From NCBI RefSeq assembly GCF_000260115.1, contig NZ_JH651379.1:2335466-2399465 (forward strand): a stretch of 64,000 nt of DNA, written 5' to 3'. The notes below the pieces were generated by a model. That model had not been told where the DNA came from and made no database searches. It saw only the letters and a list, made by a program, of their open reading frames with translations. Positions 27,076-35,811 of this stretch are shown piece by piece. Numbering within the stretch: the first letter of the stretch is position 1; each line of letters opens with the position of its first letter. The stretch comes from Galbibacter orientalis DSM 19592. GTDB taxonomy: Bacteria > Bacteroidota > Bacteroidia > Flavobacteriales > Flavobacteriaceae. The translations under genes and the position numbers were made by a program.

Positions 27076-28266
27076 ATGATTAAATCCTTAAACACCCTAA
27101 TTACATTAGTACTCGTTGTAATTTTGAGCGCATGTAAAGAACAAAAAAAAGAAACAGAAACTGTAAAAAAAATGGATCTTACTGAAACCATTACAGAACA
27201 GTATAACAAAGCATATCCAGAGGTAAACAAACATATTGAAGATAAAAAGTTTATTCCACGTGCCATAAAAGAAGATTCGATAAAATTTGTTGGCGTATAC
27301 GACTGGACAAGTGCATTTTACCCAGGTACATTATGGCATTTATATAAAATTACAGGGGATGAAAAATGGAAAGAACGCGCTACCTTATACACAGAAAAAT
27401 TAGACACCATTCAATACTGGCAAGATAACCACGACGTTGGTTTTATGATTGAATGTAGTTTTGGAAACGGAATAAAGTATGGTAACAAAAATTACGAAGA
27501 TGTAATTGTACAAGCCGCAAAATCGCTCTCTACTAGATTTAATAAAAATACAGGAGTTATAAAGTCTTGGGAATGGAGTAAAAAATGGGAATATCCAGTT
27601 ATTATAGATAACATGATGAATTTGGAGTTATTATTTAATGCTACTAAAATTTCTGGCGACTCTACCTATTACAACATTGCAATTACTCATGCTAATACAA
27701 CAATGAAGAATCATTTTAGAGATAATTTTAGTTCATACCACGTAGTAGATTACAATCCAAAAAATGGTAAAATAATTAAAAAGAACACACATCAAGGAAT
27801 TAGCGACGATTCTGCATGGGCTCGTGGCCAAGCGTGGGGGCTTTATGGTTTTACAATGTGTTATAAAGAAACTCATAATGAAGCATATTTAAATCAAGCC
27901 AAAAACATTGCAGCATTTATAAAGAACAATCCTAATCTCCCGCAGGATAAAATTCCGTATTGGGACTATAATGCTCCTGCAGGGAATAACACTCCTAGAG
28001 ATGCATCTGCAGCTGCAATTACAGCTTCTGCTCTTTATGATTTAGCTACTTATGTAGATCAAAATGAAGCTAACGAGTATATTTCTTTTGCTGATGAAAT
28101 TATGACTAGCTTAGCTTCTCCAGCTTATTTAGCTAAAATAGGAACTAATAGCGGGTTTATGTTGATGCATTCTGTTGGAAGTAAACCTCATGGAGAGGAA
28201 GTTGATTCTCCTTTAAACTATGCAGATTATTACTTTACAGAAGCATTGATTAGAAAAAACAAATAA
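27076..28266 (+). CDS. GH88 unsaturated glucuronyl hydrolase lipoprotein
   Basis: A 396-residue exported enzyme that hydrates and opens the unsaturated uronic acid left at the non-reducing end by polysaccharide lyases. Lipobox ILSAC is near residue 20. The (alpha/alpha)6 fold shows DWTSAFYPGTLWHLYKITGD, HDVGFMIECSFGNG, IDNMMNLELLF (likely catalytic Asp), SDDSAWARGQAWGLYGF and PLNYADYYFTEALIR. It is divergent from GH95-sulfatase-GH29. Together these fit a sulfated, fucosylated, uronate-containing polysaccharide. No lyase is in the window. Confidence 0.92.
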   Translation: MIKSLNTLITLVLVVILSACKEQKKETETVKKMDLTETITEQYNKAYPEVNKHIEDKKFIPRAIKEDSIKFVGVYDWTSAFYPGTLWHLYKITGDEKWKERATLYTEKLDTIQYWQDNHDVGFMIECSFGNGIKYGNKNYEDVIVQAAKSLSTRFNKNTGVIKSWEWSKKWEYPVIIDNMMNLELLFNATKISGDSTYYNIAITHANTTMKNHFRDNFSSYHVVDYNPKNGKIIKKNTHQGISDDSAWARGQAWGLYGFTMCYKETHNEAYLNQAKNIAAFIKNNPNLPQDKIPYWDYNAPAGNNTPRDASAAAITASALYDLATYVDQNEANEYISFADEIMTSLASPAYLAKIGTNSGFMLMHSVGSKPHGEEVDSPLNYADYYFTEALIRKNK

Positions 28267-28294
28267 GACGGACACTACATACATCTTAAAATAA

Positions 28295-28331
28295 AAAATA
28301 GCCTTTAGGAAAAGCCTAAAGGCTATTTTTA
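28295..28331 (+). terminator. Rho-independent terminator after GH88
   Basis: A perfect 16-bp stem, AAAAATAGCCTTTAGG / CCTAAAGGCTATTTTT, with a 5-nt loop, 29 bp after the GH88 stop. The A/T-rich flanks allow termination in both directions. Confidence 0.92.
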
Positions 28332-28361
28332 TGCTAAAAACTAATCTAAATAAATTCTTAA

Positions 28362-28485
28362 TCAACTACCTCGGGGTTAACCTACAAGGGATTCAAAGGA
28401 AACAAATTTAATTCATTTTGACGCGGAGTCCTTCGGTAAACTCAGCACAGGCTCTGGGGAATTATACCCTCTATGAGGGATTAAA
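28362..28485 (+). repeat. Interspersed structured repeat, copy C
   Basis: Nearly full-length copy: AATCAACTACCTCGGGGTTA, AAAGGAAACAAATTTAATTC, then GAGTCCTTCGGTAAACTCAG, AGGCTC and CCCTCTATGAGGG. It lies between the GH88 terminator and the sigma-factor gene, co-directional with both. The rest of this gap, up to 28637, shows no gene. Confidence 0.85.
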
Positions 28486-28637
28486 TTTCTTTCATTCTAA
28501 AAATCAAATAATCAATTTCAATACAAACTCTCTAATCAATTTAAAACAAGCTATAAAAATGAACCTCTAAAATAGATTCATGAGAATTTACAATACCGTA
28601 ATGTTGGCGATTTTCTATTTTGCTAGATTTGCTTCTC

Positions 28638-29201
28638 ATGAAGAAGTCAACTCTCGATAAAATTCCTTTAAAAAATCTTGCTGAACTGATCTCAAAATCA
28701 GATAAGGAAGCTTTCAATACTTTGTTTGATCTACTATGGGATCCAATGTATACCTATGCTACTTCTATAATAATGGACACGGCAATTGCAAAAGATTTAG
28801 TGCAAGAAGTATGGATTGATTATTGGCAACGAAGAGAATATGTAGAAGTTCAAAATATAAAATCTTATTTATACAAAGCCATTCGTTACCGTTGTTACAA
28901 CAACCTCAGAAATTCTAAGTTTAATAAAATTCAAATAGAAACTGCTAGTTCTATTACGGTAAATCCTGATGTTGAATTAGATGAAAACGTAATTGCATTA
29001 GAAAATAAGATCTATCAATCTATTCAAGCACTTCCAGAGCGATGTCAGGAGATTTTTAGATTAAGTCGCGTTAATTTTATGAGCAATAAAGAAATTGCAA
29101 ATCAATTAAATATCTCACAACGATCGGTTGAAAATCAAATTTCATTAGCATTGAGTAAACTCCGAAAAGATTTGTCCATTGTTAAGTTTCTGCTGTTTTA
29201 A
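28638..29201 (+). CDS. ECF-type RNA polymerase sigma factor (FecI-like)
   Basis: A 187-residue sigma-70 family member with region 2 (about 25-95: AFNTLFDLLWDPMYTYATSI, KDLVQEVWIDYWQ) and region 4 (about 125-180: LPERCQEIFRLSRVNFMSNK, IANQLNISQRSVENQISLAL). The longer frame starts at TTG; the ATG at 28638 is chosen. FecR (29324) and an STN-bearing SusC follow. This is the classical trans-envelope cascade in which the transporter senses its ligand, the anti-sigma releases this factor, and the SusCD operon is switched on. Confidence 0.92.
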   Translation: MKKSTLDKIPLKNLAELISKSDKEAFNTLFDLLWDPMYTYATSIIMDTAIAKDLVQEVWIDYWQRREYVEVQNIKSYLYKAIRYRCYNNLRNSKFNKIQIETASSITVNPDVELDENVIALENKIYQSIQALPERCQEIFRLSRVNFMSNKEIANQLNISQRSVENQISLALSKLRKDLSIVKFLLF

Positions 29202-29323
29202 ACTCTTCAATTTTAACTAATAGTTAACAGAATATTAGAGAGGTTAAGAAATTATTAACCCTCACTTTTTTACTGTGCGTACATGTGTGTTTTTGGTACT
29301 TATAACTGAATACCAACAAAACA

Positions 29324-30280
29324 ATGACAGAAAAAGAGATTAAAACCTTAATGAAGAAGTATCTCAACGGTACTATTTCCGACAAAGAGGAAACTTTACT
29401 AGAAGAATTTGATAGTAAGCTCATTCTAAAGAATAAAGACACTTTCCGTAATGAAGAAGATAAACAGCGGATTCGCCATGCTATTAGTAAGAATCCTAAA
29501 GGCAAACATAACAATTCTTCTTTTAGCAACTTGGCAAAAGTTGCAGCTTCTATAGTTGTACTTTTTGGTTTAGGATATCTCTTTTTTATGATTGCCCCAA
29601 TAAATAATGCTAAAGAAATACCCGTAGAAGAAGTGGTACTTCAAACAGAATGGGGACAAAAAATGAATCTTACTCTGCCAGATGGTACTCAAGTTCATTT
29701 AAATTCTGGAACTACTATAAAATTTCCAAAAAAATTTAGTGCATACAGCAGAGAGGTCAAACTAGATGGTGAAGCTTTTTTTGAGGTCGCCAAAAATCCT
29801 AATAAACCTTTTATTATACAAACAGGAGAAGTAAATACCATGGTTCATGGAACTTCCTTCAATATAAATAATTATGACGATAAAGACCGTGTAGAAGTTA
29901 CAGTAGCTACCGGAAAAGTAGAAGTAAGTTCCAACGAAGAAAAAGTATTTCTTACTCAAAATGACCAAGCAATATTTGATAGAACTACTAAAAACATTAC
30001 AAAAGAGCACGTAAATGCAGCCGATTATTTGTATTGGAAAAAAGGGATTATCAATTTTAAAGATGCTCCTTTAGCTGAGGCTTTAGAAGCTTTAGAGCGC
30101 TGGTATGGAGTATCATTTATAGTTAAAAATGAAAAAGTGAAACGATGTCATATTACTGCTTCGTTTAATAATGAAATTTTAACCGTCGTTTTAGAAAGTA
30201 TCATCTATGCAAAAAAAGGATTGCAATTTGAATATATAGAAGATAATAAAATCATGATAAAAGGAAAATGTACAGACTAA
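29324..30280 (+). CDS. FecR-family anti-sigma factor
   Basis: A 318-residue inner-membrane regulator. The cytoplasmic N-terminal part (about 1-60) binds the sigma factor, one transmembrane helix follows at about 68-90 (KVAASIVVLFGLGYLFFMI), then the periplasmic FecR domain (about 105-200: TEWGQKMNLTLPDGTQVHLN, FSAYSREVKLDGEAFFEVAK) and a C-terminal DUF4974 domain (about 245-315: INFKDAPLAEALEALERWYG), which contacts the STN domain of the receptor. It sits between its sigma factor and the cognate SusC. Confidence 0.92.
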   Translation: MTEKEIKTLMKKYLNGTISDKEETLLEEFDSKLILKNKDTFRNEEDKQRIRHAISKNPKGKHNNSSFSNLAKVAASIVVLFGLGYLFFMIAPINNAKEIPVEEVVLQTEWGQKMNLTLPDGTQVHLNSGTTIKFPKKFSAYSREVKLDGEAFFEVAKNPNKPFIIQTGEVNTMVHGTSFNINNYDDKDRVEVTVATGKVEVSSNEEKVFLTQNDQAIFDRTTKNITKEHVNAADYLYWKKGIINFKDAPLAEALEALERWYGVSFIVKNEKVKRCHITASFNNEILTVVLESIIYAKKGLQFEYIEDNKIMIKGKCTD

Positions 30281-30469
30281 ATCAACTCCCTAGAGACAAA
30301 CCCATGAAGTAATCAACTACCTCGAGGCAAGCCTGCGAGGTATTCAAAGGAGAATAAAACCCTCAATGAGGGATTTAAATGAAACAATTATAAATCACTC
30401 AACGCATCGTTCTTAGATAAACTCAGAACAAGCTTTGAGAAATTAAACCATCATAAAAGGTTCAAATAA
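30281..30469 (+). repeat. Interspersed structured repeat, copy D (rearranged)
   Basis: Begins right after the fecR stop. It contains a truncated start (ATCAACTCCCTAGAGACAAA), then a second start AATCAACTACCTCGAGGCAA with the full CCTCG/CGAGG stem, jumping directly to CCCTCAATGAGGGATTTAAA. A diverged middle and end follow (TTCTTAGATAAACTCAGAAC, AGGTTCAAAT). It looks like nested or partly deleted copies. Confidence 0.7.
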
Positions 30470-30522
30470 AAATCCATTATCAGCCTATGAAATAAAATCA
30501 ACAATAAAACACAAAATAAAAA

Positions 30523-30563
30523 AGGCAGTCTGAGACACTTTGGCGAGCGGAAACAGACTACCT
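30523..30563 (+). promoter_or_regulatory. Hairpin leader element upstream of susC
   Basis: AGGCAGTCTG (30523-30532) pairs with CAGACTACCT (30554-30563) with a single mismatch, enclosing AGACACTTTGGCGAGCGGAA. It is GC-richer than its surroundings and ends 47 bp before the SusC ATG, so it is probably in the 5' UTR. It may be a regulatory leader or a sigma-dependent promoter/processing element. The type is not known to me. Confidence 0.5.
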
Positions 30564-30609
30564 AAAGTTAACAATTACAAATAATAATCATTAAACGTTA
30601 TGCTAAATT

Positions 30610-33600
30610 ATGAATTCAATAACTATTAAACAATTAATCAAATTGACATTTCAATCATTTTGCTTTCTTATAATTATGTCACTCTTAAATCCTGTGCTAG
30701 CTGCAGATGCACGAGGACAAAAACTTGATCATTATAAAGTGGATTTCACTTTAAATAATGCATCAGTTGTAGAAGTTTTGCATCAAATTGAAAAGCAAAC
30801 AGGCTTTAAGTTTGTGTATGATAGAAAAGTTAATCGTTTGCAAAACATTTACAATGTTTCTTACCACGACAGGTCCCTACGTACTGTTTTGGAGATTATG
30901 GCAAAAGAAGAAAACCTAACTTTTAGAAGAATCAATAAAACAATTTCTATCAATGTAAAACAAAAAGTTCCCGTTAGAGTTGTAGAAGTTGATTATAAAA
31001 CCGTTACAGGATTAATTACCGACGAAAATGGAGTTCCATTGGCTGGAGCTACTGTTCTAGAAAAGGGAACTCTAAATGGTACTACTACAGATTTTGATGG
31101 AAATTTTTCATTAGAAGTAGAAGAGGGTGCTATATTAGAAGTTTCTTACATAGGCTACATAACAAAAGAAGTAGCCACAAATGTAAATGAAGATATTACG
31201 GTTCAATTAAGTCCAGATGAGACTCAATTAGAAGATGTAGTAGTGGTAGGTTACGGAACTCAGAAAAGAACAGACATTACAGGGTCTATTGGTTCTGTAA
31301 ATAATGAAGATTTTAACAAAGGGCTGGTTACAAATCCAGGACAGTTATTGCAAGGAAAAGTAGCTGGTGTAAATGTTTCTGTTGTAAGCGGAGAGCCTGG
31401 TGCTACACAAGATGTTATTATTCGTGGTGTAGGAAGTTTACGTTCTGGCACTACTCCTCTCTATGTAATAGATGGTTTTGCATTAGATAATTCGGTTACA
31501 GGGGTAGCCACCAATCCATTAAACTTTATCAATTCTCAAGACATTGAAAAAATTGATGTTTTAAAAGACGCTTCGGCTACTGCTATTTATGGAGCTAGAG
31601 GAGCAAATGGAGTTATTGTAATTACTACAAAAAATGGTAAAGGCAATAAAGGACAAATGGATTTAAGTGTTGCATCTGGCTTTTCAACCCTTACCAACAA
31701 AGTGGATGTATTTAGCGCTAATGAATTTCGTGAGCAGGTTGTTGCTGCTGGTGGTAATTTACAAGATGGCGGAGCTAATACCGATTGGCAAGACGAATTA
31801 AGCAGAACTGCTTATTCTAAAAACATTAATTTCTCGTTAAGTAATTCCTCCGATAATTTTTCATACCGTGCTTCTTTAGGAGTAAATGACCAAGAAGGGG
31901 TTTTAAGAGGAAATGATTTACAACTGTATTCGGGGCGTTTAAATCTTACTCAAAAAGCATTTGATAACAAATTAACAGTAGAGTACAATTTAACGGCAAA
32001 TAGAATTGAAAATTCAAGAGCAGATGCTCAAGCTATCGTTGGAGATATGTTACAGTTAAATCCTACGTTACCATTGTATACAGACGGAAAGCCAACGCTC
32101 TTAGAAAACAGATTAAATCCGTTAACAAGAGAAGAAATTTATAGCGATAAAGCTATAAATAATAGAATTTTGGCAAACATTGCTCCTTCTGTTAAAATAA
32201 CAAAAGGATTAACCTATAAATTAAGTTTAGGGGTTGACTACTCTTCTACAAATAGAGATGTTCAATATAAACCATATACTTTATTAGAAGATTATGTAAA
32301 TGGAACTTTAAACTCAATTTACACTTCTAATAAAAATACCTTAATTGAAAATACATTAACGTATAATCTTTTTAAAGAAAAACATAATTTAACGTTTTTA
32401 GCGGGGCATACGTATCAAGAAACCTTTGTAGAGCAAAAGAGTTTTGAGTTAGAAGGCTTTTCTGACAATGGTATCGATCCAAAATATCAAGATCAAATTA
32501 GCGGAGAAAGCACCCCAACATACATGAATACTTTTGCTGTTAAAAATGAATTACAGTCGTTCTTCGGAAGGGTAAACTACGCATTTGATGATAAGTATTT
32601 ACTTACAGCAACTATGCGTGCCGATGGTTCTTCTAAATTTGGAGACAACAATAAGTACGGATATTTCCCTTCTGTTGCCGTTGGATGGAATTTAATGAAC
32701 GAAGAATTTCTAGTAAATTCTACTACTGTTAGCAACCTTAAATTACGTGCTAGTTGGGGTAAAACTGGAAATCAGGAAATCCCTTCTAAAATAACAAAAT
32801 TAAGTTACACAGACAGTAAAGGAGGGAACGATAGTTACCCAATAAACGGAAATGAAAATTCAATTGAAGATTATCCATATGGTACCATTTTTACAAGATT
32901 GGCTAATCCTGACATTCAATGGGAAGTTTCTACACAAACTGATGTTGGATTGGATTTTGGTTTTTTCAATAATAAATTAACAGGAGCCATAGACTACTTT
33001 AATAAAGTATCTGAAAATATCTTATTGGAGGTTACTCCTGCAGATCCTGTGCAGCCAACAGATAGATATTGGACTAATATTCCAGATATGGAAATTAAAA
33101 ACAACGGAATTGAATTCACTATAGATTATAATGGAACTATAGGAAACGATTTTGAATTCAATCTAGGAGGTAATATAGCGTATACCGATAATAAAGTGGA
33201 AAACTCTCCATACAAAGTATTAACCACAGGAGCAGCACAAGGTGCAGGTCAAACCGATGCTACCATCAATGGTAATATCAATGGAGAGCCTATTGGTTCT
33301 TTTTACATGCAAGAATTTATGGGTATTGGAGCAGATGGATTAAGCATCTTATCAGATGATCGTAGGGTAGTAGGTAGTGCTTTACCAGATATTGTATATG
33401 CCTTTTATTTAAACCTAAATTATAAAAACTTTGATTTAGGAATTAATTTCAACGGAGTTTCTGGAAATAAGGTGTACAACCATACTGCTATGTCTTTGTT
33501 TGGAAAAGGACTTCTAGCATCTAATTTTAACACTACAGATTTAGCAACGCAATATCCTAATGAAGATACTACCAATTCAAATACAGTATCGACTCGTTAT

Positions 33601-33864
33601 TTAGAAGATGGAGATTTCCTACGTTTAAATAATACTACTATTGGCTACAATTTAAAGCCAGAACTCATAGGAATGGGAGAATGGATTAAGAGCATTAGAT
33701 TTTCTGTTACTGGTCAAAACTTATTTGTGATTTCCAAGTATAGTGGTTTTGATCCTGAAATTAACTCCAACCTAACATTAGATGGAATTCAAACTTTTGG
33801 TATTGATTATTTCAGTTACCCAAAAACAAGAACTCTTTTATTCGGTTTAAATGTATCATTCTAA
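30610..33864 (+). CDS. SusC-like TonB-dependent transducer-transporter with STN domain (second SusCD pair)
   Basis: 1084 residues. The signal peptide ends near NPVLAADA. The secretin/TonB N-terminal (STN) domain (about 40-118: YKVDFTLNNASVVEVLHQIE) is the signalling module that talks to FecR. CarboxypepD_reg-like (about 127-212), plug (about 220-340: VVVVGYGTQKRTDITGSI, YVIDGFALD, ATAIYGARGANGVIVITTKN) and a large barrel follow. Sigma and anti-sigma genes lie just upstream and a SusD downstream. Two phosphatases follow in the same direction, which suggests a phosphorylated ligand (inference). Confidence 0.95.
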   Translation: MNSITIKQLIKLTFQSFCFLIIMSLLNPVLAADARGQKLDHYKVDFTLNNASVVEVLHQIEKQTGFKFVYDRKVNRLQNIYNVSYHDRSLRTVLEIMAKEENLTFRRINKTISINVKQKVPVRVVEVDYKTVTGLITDENGVPLAGATVLEKGTLNGTTTDFDGNFSLEVEEGAILEVSYIGYITKEVATNVNEDITVQLSPDETQLEDVVVVGYGTQKRTDITGSIGSVNNEDFNKGLVTNPGQLLQGKVAGVNVSVVSGEPGATQDVIIRGVGSLRSGTTPLYVIDGFALDNSVTGVATNPLNFINSQDIEKIDVLKDASATAIYGARGANGVIVITTKNGKGNKGQMDLSVASGFSTLTNKVDVFSANEFREQVVAAGGNLQDGGANTDWQDELSRTAYSKNINFSLSNSSDNFSYRASLGVNDQEGVLRGNDLQLYSGRLNLTQKAFDNKLTVEYNLTANRIENSRADAQAIVGDMLQLNPTLPLYTDGKPTLLENRLNPLTREEIYSDKAINNRILANIAPSVKITKGLTYKLSLGVDYSSTNRDVQYKPYTLLEDYVNGTLNSIYTSNKNTLIENTLTYNLFKEKHNLTFLAGHTYQETFVEQKSFELEGFSDNGIDPKYQDQISGESTPTYMNTFAVKNELQSFFGRVNYAFDDKYLLTATMRADGSSKFGDNNKYGYFPSVAVGWNLMNEEFLVNSTTVSNLKLRASWGKTGNQEIPSKITKLSYTDSKGGNDSYPINGNENSIEDYPYGTIFTRLANPDIQWEVSTQTDVGLDFGFFNNKLTGAIDYFNKVSENILLEVTPADPVQPTDRYWTNIPDMEIKNNGIEFTIDYNGTIGNDFEFNLGGNIAYTDNKVENSPYKVLTTGAAQGAGQTDATINGNINGEPIGSFYMQEFMGIGADGLSILSDDRRVVGSALPDIVYAFYLNLNYKNFDLGINFNGVSGNKVYNHTAMSLFGKGLLASNFNTTDLATQYPNEDTTNSNTVSTRYLEDGDFLRLNNTTIGYNLKPELIGMGEWIKSIRFSVTGQNLFVISKYSGFDPEINSNLTLDGIQTFGIDYFSYPKTRTLLFGLNVSF

Positions 33865-33883
33865 TCAAAAAAAATACTTGAAA

Positions 33884-35626
33884 ATGAAGAATAGAATTAT
33901 AATAGCACTTTTCGGAATCAGCTTATTTTCAAATATAAGTTGTACCGACCTTAACGAAGAAGTTATAGACGAGTCTTTAGACGGAAGCGGACAAGCAGAA
34001 GCTGTAAGTGGTGCAATAGCACCTGCTTATGGACAAATAGCATGGACTTGGAGGCATACAAATTATTACGGACTACAATTAATTCCTTCTGATGAAGCTA
34101 TATTGCCATATCGAGGCGGAACAGATTGGTATGACAACGGTAAATTTTTAGATGCGCATACGCATGATATTTCCCCAAGTAATGATTTAGTAGGAAGTTC
34201 TTGGAATGAAGTTACCAAAAATATCTCTAGAACCCTTTCGGCAATTGAAGTTTTAAAACCTTTAGCAGAAGCTGGAGATGCAGAAGCCGAAGGAGCCTTG
34301 CATGAAATGATTGCGCTTCGAGCTTATTTAAACATGTTAACATTAGATAGCTGGGGAATTGCTTTCAAAAAAGAAACTTCAGAAGAACTTTCTGAAATTT
34401 TACGAGGACAAGAAGCTATAAACTATATCGAAAGTGAATTAATTTCAGTAGTAGACATTATTAATACAAATAAAGCGCCTGGGAGAATGTCTCAAGCCGC
34501 TGTTTGGGGACTTTTAGCTAGGTTATATCTTAATGCTGCGGTGTATAGAGATCCTTACGGAACTCCACAATTTTCGCAAGAAGATATGAAAATGGTTGTT
34601 CAGTATACAGATAATATTATTAACTCTGGAAAATTCTCTTTTTCACCAGAATATTTTGATTTATTTAATGATGACAATCATGATAACCCTGAACTAATAT
34701 TTGCATTAGATCAACGTGGTGTTTTAAACAATGAACATAGCCGTTGGGCATATTGGTCGCTTGCAGGATCTTGGTTTCCTAGACCAGAGCATCCAAGTGC
34801 CGATGGTACAGATGGTCCAGCAATTACCTCAGATTTTTACCAAACTTGGGTAGATGCCTACGGAAATGTAGATCCAGCAGAGGCAGATGCTAGGTTTTAT
34901 AAGAAAAATCAAGATATTCCTGTAGCACTTCAAGATTTAACTGGCTTATCTCCTTTAAATGATGAAGCTCATTATTATTGTATGGCAGCCGAAGATTTTG
35001 AAATCGATAGAGGAATTATTCGTGGCGTAATTTGGGGACCAAGAAAAGATGATAATGGGTCTTTTTATACGTGTGATGGAGGTTACAGAATTTATCCAGT
35101 TAAACAAACAAAAGGAAATGGACCAGATAAGGATGTTGCCTATGTAAACCATACCTTAAAAGTTGATTTTTCCAACCAAGGGCGTTTGCATGCAGCAGGA
35201 TATAGAGCCTCAAAATATCAGTTTAGTCACACGTCTCCAAACGGAAACAATTACAGTAGTGTAGACCTTGTTTTAATGCGTTATGCGGAGATATATTTAA
35301 TGAGAGCAGAAGCAAAATTAAGATTAGGAGATAATGCAGGGGCTTTGGCAGATGTAAACAAGGTAAGAACCTCTAGAACGGCACGTGCACCTATTCCAGC
35401 AGCTCTAGCAGCTATAGATTTGGAATCGTTATATAGAGAGCGTGGATTTGAATTATACTGGGAAGGCTTTAGACGTGGAGACCAAATTCGTTTTGGTCAT
35501 TATGAAGATGCTTGGACAGAAAAAACAAGTAGCGATGTTCACCACCGTCTCTTTCCTATCCCGCAAGATGCTATTGATGGAGCTTCCAATATTTCTGGAT
35601 ACATAGAGCAAAATGCAGGATACTAA
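33884..35626 (+). CDS. SusD-like surface lipoprotein (second SusCD pair)
   Basis: 580 residues, the lipoprotein partner of the preceding SusC. The signal peptide has lipobox NISC, followed by TDLNEE. Features of the RagB/SusD fold include the TPR-like helices (EGALHEMIALRAYLNMLTLD, QAAVWGLLARLYLNAAVY) and the C-terminal DLVLMRYAEIYLMRAEAKLR, LYRERGFELYWEGFRRGDQI. An ATG at 33851 lies inside susC and precedes the signal peptide awkwardly; the internal ATG giving MKNRIIIALFG is chosen. Its ligand is likely a phospho-glycan, given the neighbours. Confidence 0.93.
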   Translation: MKNRIIIALFGISLFSNISCTDLNEEVIDESLDGSGQAEAVSGAIAPAYGQIAWTWRHTNYYGLQLIPSDEAILPYRGGTDWYDNGKFLDAHTHDISPSNDLVGSSWNEVTKNISRTLSAIEVLKPLAEAGDAEAEGALHEMIALRAYLNMLTLDSWGIAFKKETSEELSEILRGQEAINYIESELISVVDIINTNKAPGRMSQAAVWGLLARLYLNAAVYRDPYGTPQFSQEDMKMVVQYTDNIINSGKFSFSPEYFDLFNDDNHDNPELIFALDQRGVLNNEHSRWAYWSLAGSWFPRPEHPSADGTDGPAITSDFYQTWVDAYGNVDPAEADARFYKKNQDIPVALQDLTGLSPLNDEAHYYCMAAEDFEIDRGIIRGVIWGPRKDDNGSFYTCDGGYRIYPVKQTKGNGPDKDVAYVNHTLKVDFSNQGRLHAAGYRASKYQFSHTSPNGNNYSSVDLVLMRYAEIYLMRAEAKLRLGDNAGALADVNKVRTSRTARAPIPAALAAIDLESLYRERGFELYWEGFRRGDQIRFGHYEDAWTEKTSSDVHHRLFPIPQDAIDGASNISGYIEQNAGY

Positions 35627-35634
35627 AAATAATA

Positions 35635-35752
35635 AATCAACTACCTCAGGGCAAGTTCAAGAGGTATTCAAAAGAAAATAATTTAATCCATTTGGATGTA
35701 GAGCCCTTCGGTAAACTTAGGGCAGGCTCTGGGGAATTAATCTATTTAATGA
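35635..35752 (+). repeat. Interspersed structured repeat, copy E
   Basis: AATCAACTACCTCAGGGCAA, GAGGTATTC, AAGAAAATAATTTAATCCAT, GAGCCCTTCGGTAAACTTAG, CAGGCTCTGGGG, then a mutated last stem (CTATTTAATGAGAG). It lies between the second susD and phoA. Part of it is open in the phoA frame and would spuriously extend that protein. Confidence 0.8.
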
Positions 35753-35789
35753 GAGCAACAAGTTGTATTAATAGCTTGTTGTTCTCATT
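35748..35789 (+). terminator. Hairpin between susD and phoA (possible terminator or attenuator)
   Basis: AATGAGAGCAACAAG (35748-35762) pairs with CTTGTTGTTCTCATT (35775-35789) with one mismatch and a 12-nt loop. No strong T run follows directly, so it may weaken or process the transcript rather than end it. It sits 22 bp before the phoA ATG. Confidence 0.45.
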
Positions 35790-35811
35790 CATTTTAAATC
35801 AATTAAAAAAT

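Noticed and set aside
35692-35811. N-terminal extension of the phoA frame
   Set aside because: The 40 extra residues are translation of interspersed repeat copy E, and the signal peptide begins at the ATG at 35812.
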